Positions 27,245 to 36,647 are shown, counted from the stretch's first letter. The stretch: DNA of 64,000 nucleotides from Oscillospiraceae bacterium (GCA_015065725.1 SVPV01000004.1:34709-98708), one strand, 5' to 3'. Notes: a model not told the origin generated them from the letters alone. Made by a program: numbers and translations.

Positions 27245-27272
27245 TTGCAATTTTTTTTAGGTGTTGTATAAT
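27245..27272 (+). promoter_or_regulatory. Promoter of the FkbM-type methyltransferase gene
   Basis: TTGCAA at 27245-27250, a 16-nt T-rich spacer and consensus TATAAT at 27267-27272, about 25 nt before the start codon. Confidence 0.65.
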
Positions 27273-27295
27273 AAGGTGGAAACGGGGTGTGCAAA

Positions 27296-28345
27296 ATGCT
27301 AAAAGACCTTTGGACAAGGCTTAAGGAAACCGATAAACCCATAGTGCTTTACGGTATGGGCAACGGTGCAGATAAAATTTATAACGAGCTTAAAAGACGA
27401 GGCATAGATATATCGGGCATATTTGCCACCGCCGAATTTGTAAGGCAAAAAAACGTTTACGGTTTTGACCTTTTAAGTTATGACGCTATTAAAGAAAAAC
27501 TAGGCGATATGGTGGTGCTAGTCTGCTTCGGCTCTGCAAGGGAAGAGGTATTTTGCGAAGTTAAGCGTATAGCTCATGAACAGGAGCTTTATTTTCCCGA
27601 TGTTCCCGTATACGGCACAGATATTTTTGATATAGAGTATGTAAACGCTCACCGTCAACAGCTCGAAAGAGTTTATAATAGTCTTGCTGACCAAAAATCC
27701 AAAGAAACCTTTAAAAATATAGTAATGTATAAGCTTACGGGTGAGTGTGAATACCTGTATAAATGTGAAGTATCTCCCGACGAGCCGTATAACTCATTTT
27801 TTACCCTTACAGATAGTGAAACATATTTAGATCTAGGGGCTTATAACGGTGATACGGTGCTTGATTTTAAGGGTAGAGTAGCATCATACAACAAAATTAT
27901 TGCGGTTGAGCCAAACGGGCGTTCCTTTAAAAAGCTATGCGAAAATACCGCTGACATTTCTAATATAATCTGTCATAACGTGTATATAAGCGATAGCGAA
28001 AAGCTAATAGAAATAAGCAAGGGTAGGGGCAGGGGAACCTCAGTAAAGAGTGGTGGTATATCCGTTCTAGCAAATTCGGTTGATAATATAATAAACGGTG
28101 AGAAAATAACACTTTTAAAGGCAGATGTTGAGGGTGAGGAAATTCCTATGCTCAAGGGTGCTACAAAGGCAATTTGTGAGAATTTTCCGAAAATGCAAAT
28201 CGCCTGCTATCATAGAAGTGACGACCTGTGGACAATACCCGAAGCGGTATCGGAAATTAGTGAAAATTATGATATTTATATCCGTCATTTCCCGTATCTG
28301 CCCGCATGGGATACAAATTACTACTTTGTGCCAAAATGCTTTTAA
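27296..28345 (+). CDS. FkbM-family SAM-dependent methyltransferase
   Basis: 349 aa with two parts. The N-terminal ~110 residues look like a small nucleotide-binding fold (VLYGMGNGADKIYNELKRRG), seen in many glycan-linked FkbM proteins. The C-terminal half is the methyltransferase: ETYLDLGAYNGDTVLDF (SAM motif I, about 180), IIAVEPNGRSFKKL (motif II), LLKADVEGEEIPMLKGA (the FkbM hallmark) and a YHRSDDLWTIPE tail. Likely substrates are sugars or glycolipids, but no glycan genes adjoin it. ATG 27296 follows GGGGTG by 6 nt. Confidence 0.85.
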   Translation: MLKDLWTRLKETDKPIVLYGMGNGADKIYNELKRRGIDISGIFATAEFVRQKNVYGFDLLSYDAIKEKLGDMVVLVCFGSAREEVFCEVKRIAHEQELYFPDVPVYGTDIFDIEYVNAHRQQLERVYNSLADQKSKETFKNIVMYKLTGECEYLYKCEVSPDEPYNSFFTLTDSETYLDLGAYNGDTVLDFKGRVASYNKIIAVEPNGRSFKKLCENTADISNIICHNVYISDSEKLIEISKGRGRGTSVKSGGISVLANSVDNIINGEKITLLKADVEGEEIPMLKGATKAICENFPKMQIACYHRSDDLWTIPEAVSEISENYDIYIRHFPYLPAWDTNYYFVPKCF

Positions 28346-28445
28346 AAATATATAATACAAAAAAGTGGAAATGTTTATATTTTTGTGTTACAATGAATAA
28401 GTATATTGTAATCAGTAAAACTTTTTTAGAAAAGAATGGCGTTTT

Positions 28446-29288
28446 ATGAGTTGTTTGATTAATTTTTTAAAGGGAATATTGGTAGGTGTCGGCGGTATAG
28501 CACCCGGACTTTCTGGTAGCGTTATGCTACTGATTTTAGGTCTGTATGAGCGGTGCATTAATGCTATAGGCACGCTTTTTAAAAACTTTAAAAAGAATCT
28601 TCTTTTTCTGGTTCCTTTGGTGTGTGGATTTGGCGTAGGTATATTGTTGTTTAGTAAAGTTGTCGACTTTTTGCTCATTAACTACGAATTCCATACTAGG
28701 TATCTGTTTTTAGGTCTTGTAATAGGCACCCTACCGCTTTTTTACAAAACGGTTAAAAAGAAAGGCTTTGCCCTAAAACATTGGGGTATTATATTAGTAG
28801 CGGCAGCAGTTGGTGTTTTTCTTTTTTCTTTCAACAAAAGCTTGTTTGCACCTGTAGAAAATCCAAATTTGTTGCAGTCGGCATTTCTTGGTGTTGCGGT
28901 TGCAGGTTCTTCAATAATACCTGGGGTTGACAGTGCGGTTATATTATCTTCACTTGGACTTTATGAGCTGTATGTAGGCTCTATTGCCGATCTTAATTTT
29001 GTAGTTTTAATTCCCGCAGGTGTAGGACTTATAATAGGTGCGATTTTAATTTCTAAAATAATGAATTTCTTTATTGACCGTTTTTATACAGGTACATTTT
29101 CGATCATTTTCGGACTTTTTTTATCAATAATTCCTAATGTACTTAATAGAAGCTGTAGTATTGACAGTTTGACACAAGCACTAATAGCTTCCTTGCTAAT
29201 AGTAGCAGGTTTTTTAGTTTCATATTATTTCGGTGATATAAAGGAAAATAATGAGAAAATAAAAAAAATAATTAAAAGAAAAAAATAA
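28446..29288 (+). CDS. popT: DUF368 polyprenyl-phosphate transporter, PopT family
   Basis: 280-aa polytopic membrane protein (about eight TM). The signature GVGGIAPGLSGSVMLLILG (about 14-32) and its second-half echo AGSSIIPGVDSAVILSSLGL (about 157-176) show the internal duplication typical of DUF368. Members of this family recycle undecaprenyl phosphate back across the membrane for wall synthesis. The start is ATG 28446; the nearby upstream sequence has only a weak AGAAAAG site. With uppP at 5623 the window covers both the dephosphorylation and return steps of C55-P recycling. Confidence 0.88.
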   Translation: MSCLINFLKGILVGVGGIAPGLSGSVMLLILGLYERCINAIGTLFKNFKKNLLFLVPLVCGFGVGILLFSKVVDFLLINYEFHTRYLFLGLVIGTLPLFYKTVKKKGFALKHWGIILVAAAVGVFLFSFNKSLFAPVENPNLLQSAFLGVAVAGSSIIPGVDSAVILSSLGLYELYVGSIADLNFVVLIPAGVGLIIGAILISKIMNFFIDRFYTGTFSIIFGLFLSIIPNVLNRSCSIDSLTQALIASLLIVAGFLVSYYFGDIKENNEKIKKIIKRKK

Positions 29289-29289
29289 T

Positions 29290-29330
29290 AAAAGCCTACC
29301 GATTTATTTTGTTTCGGTAGGCTTTTTTGC
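29290..29330. terminator. Bidirectional terminator between popT and ruvX
   Basis: Stem AAAAGCCTACCGA with TCGGTAGGCTTTT and a ~13-nt loop, A-run and T-run flanks. Confidence 0.9.
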
Positions 29331-29331
29331 T

Positions 29332-29754
29332 TTATTTATTAGTGTTTTTTCTAAAAGACAGATAATCCTCTAAAATGATGGTGGCAGCTACGGCATCAAT
29401 AACCTCACGTCTTTTTTTGCCGTGCTTACCGTTCATATTAAGTGCGGTATAGGCGGAAATTGTAGTGCAACGCTCGTCCCATAGCACCGTCGGGATTCCG
29501 CTTTTTTCTTTGAAAAGCTCGGCGATTTCACGGCATTCCTCCGCCCTAAAGCCTGATGAGCCGTCCATATTTTTAGGCAGTCCCATAACAACAAGCTCGG
29601 CAGAAAGCTCGGTAGCAGTCTTGCAAAGTTTATCGATTAGTCGCTCTGTAGAGTATTCGGTTATAACCATTTTAGGAAAAGCAAAGCTTTCGCTGCTGTC
29701 AGATACGGCAATGCCTGTACGTGCTTTTCCAAGGTCGGCAGACATTATAATCAT
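29332..29754 (-). CDS. ruvX: RuvX/YqgF family nuclease
   Basis: 140 aa RNase-H-fold protein. Motifs: MSADLGKARTGIAVSD (catalytic Asp, about 6), VVMGLPKNMDGS, LWDERCTT (Glu) and DAVAATIILEDYL (Asp). Family members process 16S rRNA 5' ends and are also described as Holliday-junction resolvases. AGGAGG lies 7 nt before ATG 29754. It overlaps the upstream phosphatase gene by 4 bases. Confidence 0.92.
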   Translation of the reverse strand: MIIMSADLGKARTGIAVSDSSESFAFPKMVITEYSTERLIDKLCKTATELSAELVVMGLPKNMDGSSGFRAEECREIAELFKEKSGIPTVLWDERCTTISAYTALNMNGKHGKKRREVIDAVAATIILEDYLSFRKNTNK

Positions 29755-30404
29755 TTTTCTGCCTCCTGTGTTTTAAAGGATGAGCGTAGCTCTTCGGGCA
29801 GGTGAGAGGTGTCGTTAAAAAACACAACCGTAGGGGTTAGTGCATTGTCAAATTCAACCAAAGTTACGGCGGTGTTTTCACTCCAAGGAACTTCTACCAG
29901 ACGTTCTATATCGTGAAAAAACAGTCTGCAATGTAAAAGTCTCAAGCAACCGCCGTGTGTTGAGGCTATGATTGTTTTGCCTTGATTTTCGCGTGCAAGA
30001 CTTAATGTTTCGTTCCAAATACGCTCGTAGGCGTGACGCATAGACTCGCCGCCCTCGGGTGCGAAATCTTGTGGGCGATTATCCCAAACTTCGCGAAGCT
30101 CGGGCATGGCATCAAATGTTTCACGGAAAGGCTTGCCCTCAACAATACCGCCCGAAAGCTCACAAAGCATAGGGCGTTCGGTTACACCCATATTTTTGCC
30201 TTCTATAGCGGCAAATGCGGTTTTTTTGGCTCTAATTAGCGGACTTGAATAGGCTTTGTCTATATTAATGTTTTGAAATCTTTTGGATAAAAACTCAAGT
30301 TGTTTTTTGCCCTTGGGGCTTATATCTGTATCGGTAGTGCCTTGGAAAATCTTTTGCACATTTCCCTCGGCTTCACAATGTCTTAAAAAATAAATTCTTG
30401 TCAA
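29751..30404 (-). CDS. Histidine phosphatase superfamily protein
   Basis: 217 aa, phosphoglycerate-mutase-like. The phosphohistidine motif IYFLRHCEAEGNVQ (the usual RHGE/RHGQT is RHCEAE) lies at the N-terminus; the second catalytic His is in IIASTHGGCLRLL. Substrates vary across the family (sugar phosphates, cobalamin precursors, others), so none is assigned. Start uncertain: I use TTG 30404, which has GGTGA 6 nt upstream; ATG 30422 or TTG 30449 would add 6 or 15 residues. It is in a leftward operon with the dehydrogenase upstream and ruvX downstream. Confidence 0.85.
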   Translation of the reverse strand: MTRIYFLRHCEAEGNVQKIFQGTTDTDISPKGKKQLEFLSKRFQNINIDKAYSSPLIRAKKTAFAAIEGKNMGVTERPMLCELSGGIVEGKPFRETFDAMPELREVWDNRPQDFAPEGGESMRHAYERIWNETLSLARENQGKTIIASTHGGCLRLLHCRLFFHDIERLVEVPWSENTAVTLVEFDNALTPTVVFFNDTSHLPEELRSSFKTQEAEK

Positions 30405-30445
30405 AAAAATCACCAAAAGCATTTTACCATAAAACAGAGGCCTCT

Positions 30446-31426
30446 TCAAGTGTTTATTTCGTTTTCGCTATCAGTGCCTTCGAAATAGTTTTTTAAATTT
30501 TCCATAGTGGTTCTAGCGATTGAGTCAAGAGCTTCTCTTGTAAAAAACGCTTGGTGTGAGGTCACAAGTACATTAGGCATAGCTATTAGCGAAGATAACA
30601 GGTCATCATGTATAACCTCGTCCGACATATCCTCAAAAAACAGAGAGGTTTCCTCCTCATATACGTCAAGTCCTGCCGCACCTATTTTTCCCGATTTTAT
30701 GCCCTCTGCTAGACTTTGTGTATCTATAAGCTGACCTCGGGAGGTATTTATAATAAATACCCCTTTTTTCATTTTTTCAATGCTTTCGCTAGAAATAATA
30801 TTTCGGTTTTCTTTAGTTAGCGGACAGTGTAAAGATATAATATCGCTTTGTTCAAAAAGGGTGTTAAGTTTAACGTATTCTCCGCAAAAATCAGGATTTT
30901 TATTTGGGTCATAGGCTATTATATTCATACCAAAGCCTTTAGCAATATCGGCAAATCTACACCCGATTTTGCCTGTGCCAATTATACCTACAGTCTTGCC
31001 GTTTAAATCAAAGCCCATAAGTCCTTCAAGTGAAAAGTTGTGGTCACGCGTTCTTATATATGCCTTGTGTAGCTTGCGATTAAGAAGTAAAATCATTCCA
31101 ATGGTATGCTCGGCTACCGAATAGGGTGAATATGCAGGCACACGAAAGATTTTAATTCTGCCCTGAGCCGCCTTTAAATCAACATTATTATAGCCTGCAC
31201 ATCGCATAGCTATAGCACCTACGCCGTATTTTTCAAGTGCATCTATAACGTCGGCGTTTATGCTGTCGTTTACAAATGCACATACCGCATCACAGCAGGC
31301 GGCAATGCTTACGGTGTCTGAATTTAGTTTGTTTTCAAAAAATCTTATTTTAATATCTTCGCAGGAATAACGCTTAAAGCTCTCTATATCATAAGGCTTT
31401 GCGTCAAAAAAAGCGACCGTTTTCAA
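30446..31426 (-). CDS. D-isomer-specific 2-hydroxyacid dehydrogenase (D-lactate dehydrogenase type)
   Basis: 326 aa NAD-dependent enzyme that likely reduces pyruvate to D-lactate. It has a Rossmann motif VGIIGTGKIGCRFADIAKGF (about 146) and the catalytic triad: Arg in NTSRGQLID, Glu in GLDVYEEE and His in VTSHQAFFTREAL. The ETSLFFEDMSDEVIHDD insert is typical of the D-LDH (LdhA) branch. AGCGACCG-type sequence precedes ATG; the ribosome site is the GGGGGA upstream at about 31433-31438. It overlaps the downstream phosphatase frame. Confidence 0.9.
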   Translation of the reverse strand: MKTVAFFDAKPYDIESFKRYSCEDIKIRFFENKLNSDTVSIAACCDAVCAFVNDSINADVIDALEKYGVGAIAMRCAGYNNVDLKAAQGRIKIFRVPAYSPYSVAEHTIGMILLLNRKLHKAYIRTRDHNFSLEGLMGFDLNGKTVGIIGTGKIGCRFADIAKGFGMNIIAYDPNKNPDFCGEYVKLNTLFEQSDIISLHCPLTKENRNIISSESIEKMKKGVFIINTSRGQLIDTQSLAEGIKSGKIGAAGLDVYEEETSLFFEDMSDEVIHDDLLSSLIAMPNVLVTSHQAFFTREALDSIARTTMENLKNYFEGTDSENEINT

Positions 31427-31489
31427 GCAAAATCCCCCAATTTACTAAATTGTTACTATTATTATCTTTAAAAATTGTTAATATACATA

Positions 31490-31518
31490 TTGCGAAATTT
31501 GTAAAAAAAATATATAAT
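31490..31518 (+). promoter_or_regulatory. Promoter of the PTS IIC gene
   Basis: TTGCGA at 31490-31495, 17-nt spacer and TATAAT at 31513-31518, about 75 nt upstream of the start codon. Confidence 0.65.
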
Positions 31519-31593
31519 ATAGTAAATTGTACCCTTTAAAGAGGGTGTGTTAATATTAAGCTAGCTTTTAGCGGCAGAATGGAGATTGTTGGT

Positions 31594-32628
31594 ATGATAA
31601 AAAAATATTTAAACCGTTTGTTTATTGACGGACTTTCGGGTATGGCATCGGGACTTTTTGCCACACTTATTATCGGTACTATTATTGCACAAATCGGTAC
31701 GTTAGTTAAAGGCGATATTGGTACATATCTTATCGCAATAGGCGGCTTTGCAAAAACTGTTACAGGTGCCGGTATAGGCGTTGGCGTTGCGGCAAAATTG
31801 GCAGCTTCTCCGCTTGTTACAGTATCTGCCGCAGTTGCAGGTATGATAGGTGCATTTCCAAATGTCAATATAGAAAGCTTTGTCTTTGGACGTCCCGGTG
31901 AGCCGCTTGGTGCTTTTGTTGCGGCTTATATCGCAATTGAGCTTGGTGGACTAGTTGCCGGCAAGACTAAGGTTGATATCATAGTAACTCCGCTAGTTTC
32001 CATAATCACAGGCGGCGTTGCAGGACTTTTCCTAGGTCTTCCTATTTCAAAGTTTATGGCTTGGATAGGTGCTATTGTTAATTTCGGTGTTGAACAGCAA
32101 CCGATACTTTGCGGAATTATCGTTTCTGTAGTAATGGGTATTGCATTAACACTTCCTATTTCTTCGGCGGCAATCGGCGTATCGCTAAAGCTTTCAGGAT
32201 TAGCCGCAGGTGCAGCAGTTGCAGGCTGCTGTGCTAATATGATAGGCTTTGCAGTTGCCTCTTTTAAGGATAATAAGTGGGGTGGACTTGTATCTCAAGG
32301 TGTAGGTACATCTATGCTTCAAATGCCCAATATAGTTAGAAAACCAATTATATGGCTGCCCGCAATAATAGCATCTGCAATTACAGGTCCTATAAGTGCG
32401 GCACTTCTTAAAATGGTATCAACGCCTACTGGCTCGGGTATGGGTACTGCAGGACTTGTCGGCCCGATTGAGACCTTTGCGGCTATGGTAGAGGCAGGGG
32501 TAGAGCCTGTAATAGCTATGCTTGAAATTTTAGTTATGTGCTTTATACTGCCTGGTGCTATAGCTTTGGGCGTAGCAAGCTCTATGAGAAAATTAGGACT
32601 TATTAAAAACGGAGATATGAAACTCTAA
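31594..32628 (+). CDS. PTS system EIIC-like membrane protein (PTS_EIIC_2 type)
   Basis: 344-aa membrane protein with about ten hydrophobic segments rich in Gly/Ala, matching the EIIC_2 group of phosphotransferase permeases (FIDGLSGMASGLFATLIIGT at the start; GTAGLVGPIETFAAM near 285). No EIIA or EIIB domains are fused or nearby, so it either borrows them or is not a PTS sugar transporter in the strict sense; the substrate is unknown. ATG 31594 is preferred (GGAG about 9 nt upstream) over ATG 31579. nth follows after one base. Confidence 0.8.
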   Translation: MIKKYLNRLFIDGLSGMASGLFATLIIGTIIAQIGTLVKGDIGTYLIAIGGFAKTVTGAGIGVGVAAKLAASPLVTVSAAVAGMIGAFPNVNIESFVFGRPGEPLGAFVAAYIAIELGGLVAGKTKVDIIVTPLVSIITGGVAGLFLGLPISKFMAWIGAIVNFGVEQQPILCGIIVSVVMGIALTLPISSAAIGVSLKLSGLAAGAAVAGCCANMIGFAVASFKDNKWGGLVSQGVGTSMLQMPNIVRKPIIWLPAIIASAITGPISAALLKMVSTPTGSGMGTAGLVGPIETFAAMVEAGVEPVIAMLEILVMCFILPGAIALGVASSMRKLGLIKNGDMKL

Positions 32629-32629
32629 T

Positions 32630-33265
32630 ATGACAAAAAAAGAAATAACGCTAGCGGCGGTAGAGGCACTTGAAAAGCTCTATCCCGAAGCGGTCTGCTC
32701 GCTTAAATATAACGACGCTTTCGAACTTCTTGTGGCTACTAGACTTTCGGCACAGTGTACCGACGCACGTGTTAATCTTGTAACGCCCGACTTGTTTAAG
32801 GCGTTTCCTACCGCCGAAAAAATGGCAAAAGCCGATGTATCAGAGGTGGAAAACCTTATAAAGACTTGCGGACTTTATAAAACCAAGGCACGTGACCTTG
32901 TAGAAATAGGAAAGGCTATAACCGAAAATTATGGCGGCAAGGTGCCGGATACGGTTGAAGAGCTTATAAAACTTTCGGGTGTGGGCAGAAAAACTGCTAA
33001 TCTTGTTTGCGGTGATATTTACGGAAAGCCTGCTGTTGTGACAGATACTCACTTCATAAGGCTCTCGAATAGACTTGGTCTTGTTGATACAAAGGACCCG
33101 CTAAAAGTTGAGATGGCTATGCGAAAGCTTTTACCACCCGAAAAATCAAACGATTTTTGTCATAGGTCGGTGCTTTTCGGCAGGGATATATGCACCGCAA
33201 GAAGAGCCTTTTGCGAAAAATGTCCTCTTTTTAATATTTGCCGTAAAAAAGGTGTAAAAAACTAA
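32630..33265 (+). CDS. nth: Endonuclease III (DNA glycosylase/AP lyase)
   Basis: 211 aa, base-excision repair of oxidised pyrimidines. The helix-hairpin-helix LSGVGRKTANLVCG (about 115-128) contains the catalytic Lys; the catalytic Asp is in VVTDTHFIRLSNRLG. The four [4Fe-4S] cysteines are in C-x6-C-x2-C-x5-C spacing near the C-terminus (CTARRAFCEKCPLFNIC). It starts one base after the EIIC gene stop and is followed 13 nt later by the pyridoxal kinase gene. Confidence 0.97.
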   Translation: MTKKEITLAAVEALEKLYPEAVCSLKYNDAFELLVATRLSAQCTDARVNLVTPDLFKAFPTAEKMAKADVSEVENLIKTCGLYKTKARDLVEIGKAITENYGGKVPDTVEELIKLSGVGRKTANLVCGDIYGKPAVVTDTHFIRLSNRLGLVDTKDPLKVEMAMRKLLPPEKSNDFCHRSVLFGRDICTARRAFCEKCPLFNICRKKGVKN

Positions 33266-33278
33266 CAAGGGTGAAGAA

Positions 33279-34121
33279 ATGTCTTATAAACGAATAGCGG
33301 CTATACACGATATATCTTGTTTTGGCAGATGCTCGCTTACTGTGGCACTGCCTATACTTTCAGCCGCAGGGATAGAAACTGCTGTAATTCCAACCTCAAT
33401 TTTATCCACTCATACGGGTGGATTTTCGGGTTATACCTTTCGTGAACTAACTGATGATATATTACCTGTGGCAGAGCATTGGAGAAAAGAGGGTATAACC
33501 GTACCTGCAGTCTATACAGGCTATTTAGGCTCAAAAGAGCAGGTTGATTTAGTAATTTCTGCAATAGATACTATTACAGAAAAGAATGCACTCATAGTTG
33601 TGGATCCCGCTATGGCAGACTATGGCAGACTTTACGGCGGTTTCCCTGAAGATTTTCCAAAATATATGTCTAAACTTTGTAAAAGGGCAGATATTATAGT
33701 GCCGAATATAACCGAAGCCTGTATGTTGCTTGATAAGGACTACTCTGACGGACCTTACAGTGAGGATTTTATTAACGAATTGCTTTTAGGTCTTTATAAT
33801 TTAACTAAAGCCAAGGTTGTGCTTTCGGGTGTTTGGTTTGATTTTAAGCGTATAGGTGCGGCTTGCTTTGATGGCGAAAATGCCGAGTATATTTTCTCTG
33901 ATAGAATAGATGCTTCATATCACGGCACGGGCGATGTTTTTGCAAGTGCTTTGGTTTCGGGCCTTATGAATGGGAAAGATATTAAGACATCGGCAGAGCT
34001 TGCGGTAAATTTTACCTGCAAGTGTATAAAAACCACACAAAAAATGCAGCCTAATGATAATTACGGCGTTTGCTTTGAAGCCGAAATTCCCACCCTTTTA
34101 AAAATGTTGGAGTTGGTTTAA
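33279..34121 (+). CDS. Pyridoxal/pyridoxamine kinase (PfkB-like)
   Basis: 280 aa ribokinase-fold kinase that phosphorylates B6 vitamers to make PLP. The N-terminal HDISCFGRCSLTVALPILSA (about 10-29) is the PdxK/PdxY hallmark. The substrate loop SILSTHTGGFSGYT and the catalytic segment YHGTGDVFASALVSGLM (normally GTGDxFAS) are intact. The ribosome site GGGTGAAG precedes ATG. It ends immediately before the tcdA start codon. The exact B6 vitamer preference cannot be read from the sequence. Confidence 0.92.
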   Translation: MSYKRIAAIHDISCFGRCSLTVALPILSAAGIETAVIPTSILSTHTGGFSGYTFRELTDDILPVAEHWRKEGITVPAVYTGYLGSKEQVDLVISAIDTITEKNALIVVDPAMADYGRLYGGFPEDFPKYMSKLCKRADIIVPNITEACMLLDKDYSDGPYSEDFINELLLGLYNLTKAKVVLSGVWFDFKRIGAACFDGENAEYIFSDRIDASYHGTGDVFASALVSGLMNGKDIKTSAELAVNFTCKCIKTTQKMQPNDNYGVCFEAEIPTLLKMLELV

Positions 34122-34826
34122 GTGGATAATTGGGATTTAAGAACTCTATCTCTTATAGGGGAAGAAAATTTAGAAAAATTAAAAAACTCCGCCGTTGCCG
34201 TTTTCGGCATTGGCGGAGTAGGTTCTTTTGCGGTTGAAGCACTTGTTAGAAGCGGTGTTGGTACGGTTTATATTTACGATAATGATACTGTGTCAGCAAG
34301 CAATATAAACCGTCAGCTTATAGCCACAACTAAAACGGTGGGAGAGCTTAAAACCTCTGTTATGGCAAGGCGTGCAACCGAAATTAATCCTCAAATTAAT
34401 ATAATAGAAAATCCCGTTTTTATAACAAATGAAACTGATATAGATGTAAATAAATTTGATTTTATTATAGATGCGGTTGATAACGTAACCGCAAAGCTTA
34501 ATATAATAGAGTCAGCCAAACAAAAAAACGTACCCATTATAAGTGTAATGGGTACGGGTAATAAGCTGGACCCCACAAGACTAAAGGTTAGTGATATTTC
34601 AAAAACTAACACCTGTCCGTTAGCACGTGTTATGCGTTTAGAACTTAAAAAACGCGGTATTCGGGGTGTAAATGTAGTTTGGTCGGACGAGCTTCCTATA
34701 AAGCAAGTAGGAGATGAAACAGTAAAGGAAAATACCCGCCCCGCACCTTCAAGTATGACCTTTGTGCCGTCTAGTGCGGGAATACTTGCCGCATCTGTGG
34801 CGGTGCGTACTATTGTAGGACTTTAA
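34122..34826 (+). CDS. tcdA: tRNA threonylcarbamoyladenosine dehydratase (TcdA/YgdL, ThiF-like)
   Basis: E1-like adenylating enzyme that cyclises t6A to ct6A at position 37 of ANN-decoding tRNAs. 234 aa. It has the nucleotide-binding loop VFGIGGVGSFAVEALVRSG (about 26-44), the DNDTVSASNINRQ signature and DAVDNVTAKLNII. Residue patterns near CPLARVMRLELKKRGI match TcdA rather than ThiF or MoeB. GTG start directly after the kinase stop, with GGAG inside the preceding gene. Confidence 0.9.
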   Translation: MDNWDLRTLSLIGEENLEKLKNSAVAVFGIGGVGSFAVEALVRSGVGTVYIYDNDTVSASNINRQLIATTKTVGELKTSVMARRATEINPQINIIENPVFITNETDIDVNKFDFIIDAVDNVTAKLNIIESAKQKNVPIISVMGTGNKLDPTRLKVSDISKTNTCPLARVMRLELKKRGIRGVNVVWSDELPIKQVGDETVKENTRPAPSSMTFVPSSAGILAASVAVRTIVGL

Positions 34827-34831
34827 AAGAA

Positions 34832-35587
34832 TTACAAAAATATATGCTTGTACTTTTTGCTTTGGTACATTGAAACATAGTCGTTATCGGCTATAATTAT
34901 GTGGTCAATAACCCTTACGTTCACGTGGGAGAGGGCGGTTTTTATCTGCTCGGTAATGGCTATGTCTTGGTTGCTTGGTAGGGCTATTCCGCTTGGGTGA
35001 TTGTGGGCTAAAACAACACATACAGCATTTGAATTTAATGCTATTTGTATAACGTTTCGTGTTGAAACACCTACCGAATTTATATCGCCCTCACCTAAAA
35101 TCTTGAAATCCAAAAGCTTACCCTTTGAATCCATACAAACAATGCTAAACGCTTCTTCCGTAAAACCGAAGTAACGTTTTAACAGGTAATCGCCAATATC
35201 TTCAACACTTTTAAATACAGGGTCTTTAGTTTCTCCGCCTAAACCGTAGGCACGGGCTAGCGGTATTATTAATTTAAGCAGAACAACGCCGTTTTCGGTT
35301 ATACCGCTAAACTTTACAAGCTCTTCGGCAGGGGCGTCAAGCACGCCTGCAAGCGATTTGTATTTTTCTATAAGCTGATGTGCCAGCTCATTTGTATCGC
35401 GTCGGGGAACACAGTAAAACAAAAGCATTTCAAGCATTTTGTGTTCGGGCAAATTGTCAAGACCGTTTGCTAAAAATTCTTTTTTCATACGCTCACGGTG
35501 GCCTTCGTGAAGATTTTTGGGTTTGTCTTGACTGCTTTTAGATGTTTTATTCGATTGATTGTCGATTTTAGTCTTAAAATTATCCAA
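34832..35587 (-). CDS. radC: RadC-like JAB domain protein
   Basis: 251 aa. It has helix-hairpin-helix N-terminal region (PEHKMLEMLLFYCVPRRD, VKFSGITENGVVLLK) and a C-terminal JAMM/MPN domain with the metal motif AHNHPSGIALPSNQD. RadC was named as a repair protein but its function is unsettled. I place the start at TTG 35587, 6 nt after a GGGGGGA site; the frame extends five codons to another TTG at 35602 inside that site. It converges on tcdA with only 5 bp between them. Confidence 0.92.
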   Translation of the reverse strand: MDNFKTKIDNQSNKTSKSSQDKPKNLHEGHRERMKKEFLANGLDNLPEHKMLEMLLFYCVPRRDTNELAHQLIEKYKSLAGVLDAPAEELVKFSGITENGVVLLKLIIPLARAYGLGGETKDPVFKSVEDIGDYLLKRYFGFTEEAFSIVCMDSKGKLLDFKILGEGDINSVGVSTRNVIQIALNSNAVCVVLAHNHPSGIALPSNQDIAITEQIKTALSHVNVRVIDHIIIADNDYVSMYQSKKYKHIFL

Positions 35588-35675
35588 ACAAAATCCCCCC
35601 AAAAGCTCATTTAACTGCTATACAAATACATTATATAACAATTTTTAATTTTTTCAAGGTTAGAGTGAAAATAAA

Positions 35676-36641
35676 ATGAAAAGTATTCTGATTACTAAAA
35701 ACGATGCGGGACAACGGCTTGATAAATTTATTACCAAGCTTTGCCCTAATATGCCTATGTCGCTTATGTATAAGGCAATACGCACAAAGCATATAAAGCT
35801 AAACAGAAAGCGTGCAGAAATCAGCACAAGGCTTAACGAGGGCGATGTTTTGGACCTTTATATAAATGATGAGTTCTTTGTAAAAAAGGCACCAAAATAT
35901 GACTTTTTATCGGCGTCTACAAAGCTCGAGATTGTCTATGAAGACGAAAACATTTTGCTTGCTGATAAAAAACAAGGACTTTTAGTACATCCCGACGAAA
36001 ACGAGTATAATGATACTCTTATAGGTAGAATTCAGCACTATCTTTATGAAAAAGGCGAGTATAACCCTGAGGCTGAACATAGCTTTAAGCCTGCCCTTGC
36101 TAACCGTATTGACAGAAATACGGGCGGTATTGTAATTGCCGCTAAAAATGCCGAGACTTTAAGAATTTTGTGTGATAAAATTAAAAGCCGTGAAATTGAT
36201 AAACAGTATTTGACGGTAGTTCACGGTAAACCAGAGAAGAATGAGGATATACTTGAGGGCTATTTAGAAAAGAACGAAAGCAAGAATAAGGTTTATTTAA
36301 GCAGACAGAAAAAGGAAGGTATGGTGTCTATTCGTACAAGATACAGACTGCTTGATTATAAGAACGGACTATCTCTTTTAGAAGTTGATTTGCTTACGGG
36401 CAGAACCCATCAAATAAGGGCTCATTTAGCATCGATAGGGCATCCGCTTTTGGGCGACGGCAAGTACGGAAAATTAGCAGAAGATAAAAAAATGGGCTTT
36501 AATAAGCAAGCCCTTTATTCCTATAAGCTCACCTTTAATTTTAAGGACGATGCAGGAATTTTAAACTACTTAAACCATAAAACCTTTACGGTAAAAGAGG
36601 TATGGTTTGCAGAAAAACTTTTTGGTAAAAATTATTGTTAG
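35676..36641 (+). CDS. RluA-family pseudouridine synthase
   Basis: 321 aa. An N-terminal S4 RNA-binding domain (QRLDKFITKLCPNMPMSLMY, about 10-29) precedes the catalytic domain, with NRIDRNTGGIVIAAKN carrying the catalytic Asp (the usual HRLDxxTSG is NRIDRNTGG) and LLTGRTHQIRAHLASIGHPLLGD. The RluC/RluD subgroup modifies 23S rRNA; the exact target uridines are not readable here. It is monocistronic between a divergent radC and a terminator. Confidence 0.92.
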   Translation: MKSILITKNDAGQRLDKFITKLCPNMPMSLMYKAIRTKHIKLNRKRAEISTRLNEGDVLDLYINDEFFVKKAPKYDFLSASTKLEIVYEDENILLADKKQGLLVHPDENEYNDTLIGRIQHYLYEKGEYNPEAEHSFKPALANRIDRNTGGIVIAAKNAETLRILCDKIKSREIDKQYLTVVHGKPEKNEDILEGYLEKNESKNKVYLSRQKKEGMVSIRTRYRLLDYKNGLSLLEVDLLTGRTHQIRAHLASIGHPLLGDGKYGKLAEDKKMGFNKQALYSYKLTFNFKDDAGILNYLNHKTFTVKEVWFAEKLFGKNYC

Positions 36642-36647
36642 CAAATA

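Noticed and set aside
28125..28355. Short ORFs inside the FkbM gene on both strands
   Set aside because: Out-of-frame shadows of a gene with clear methyltransferase motifs.
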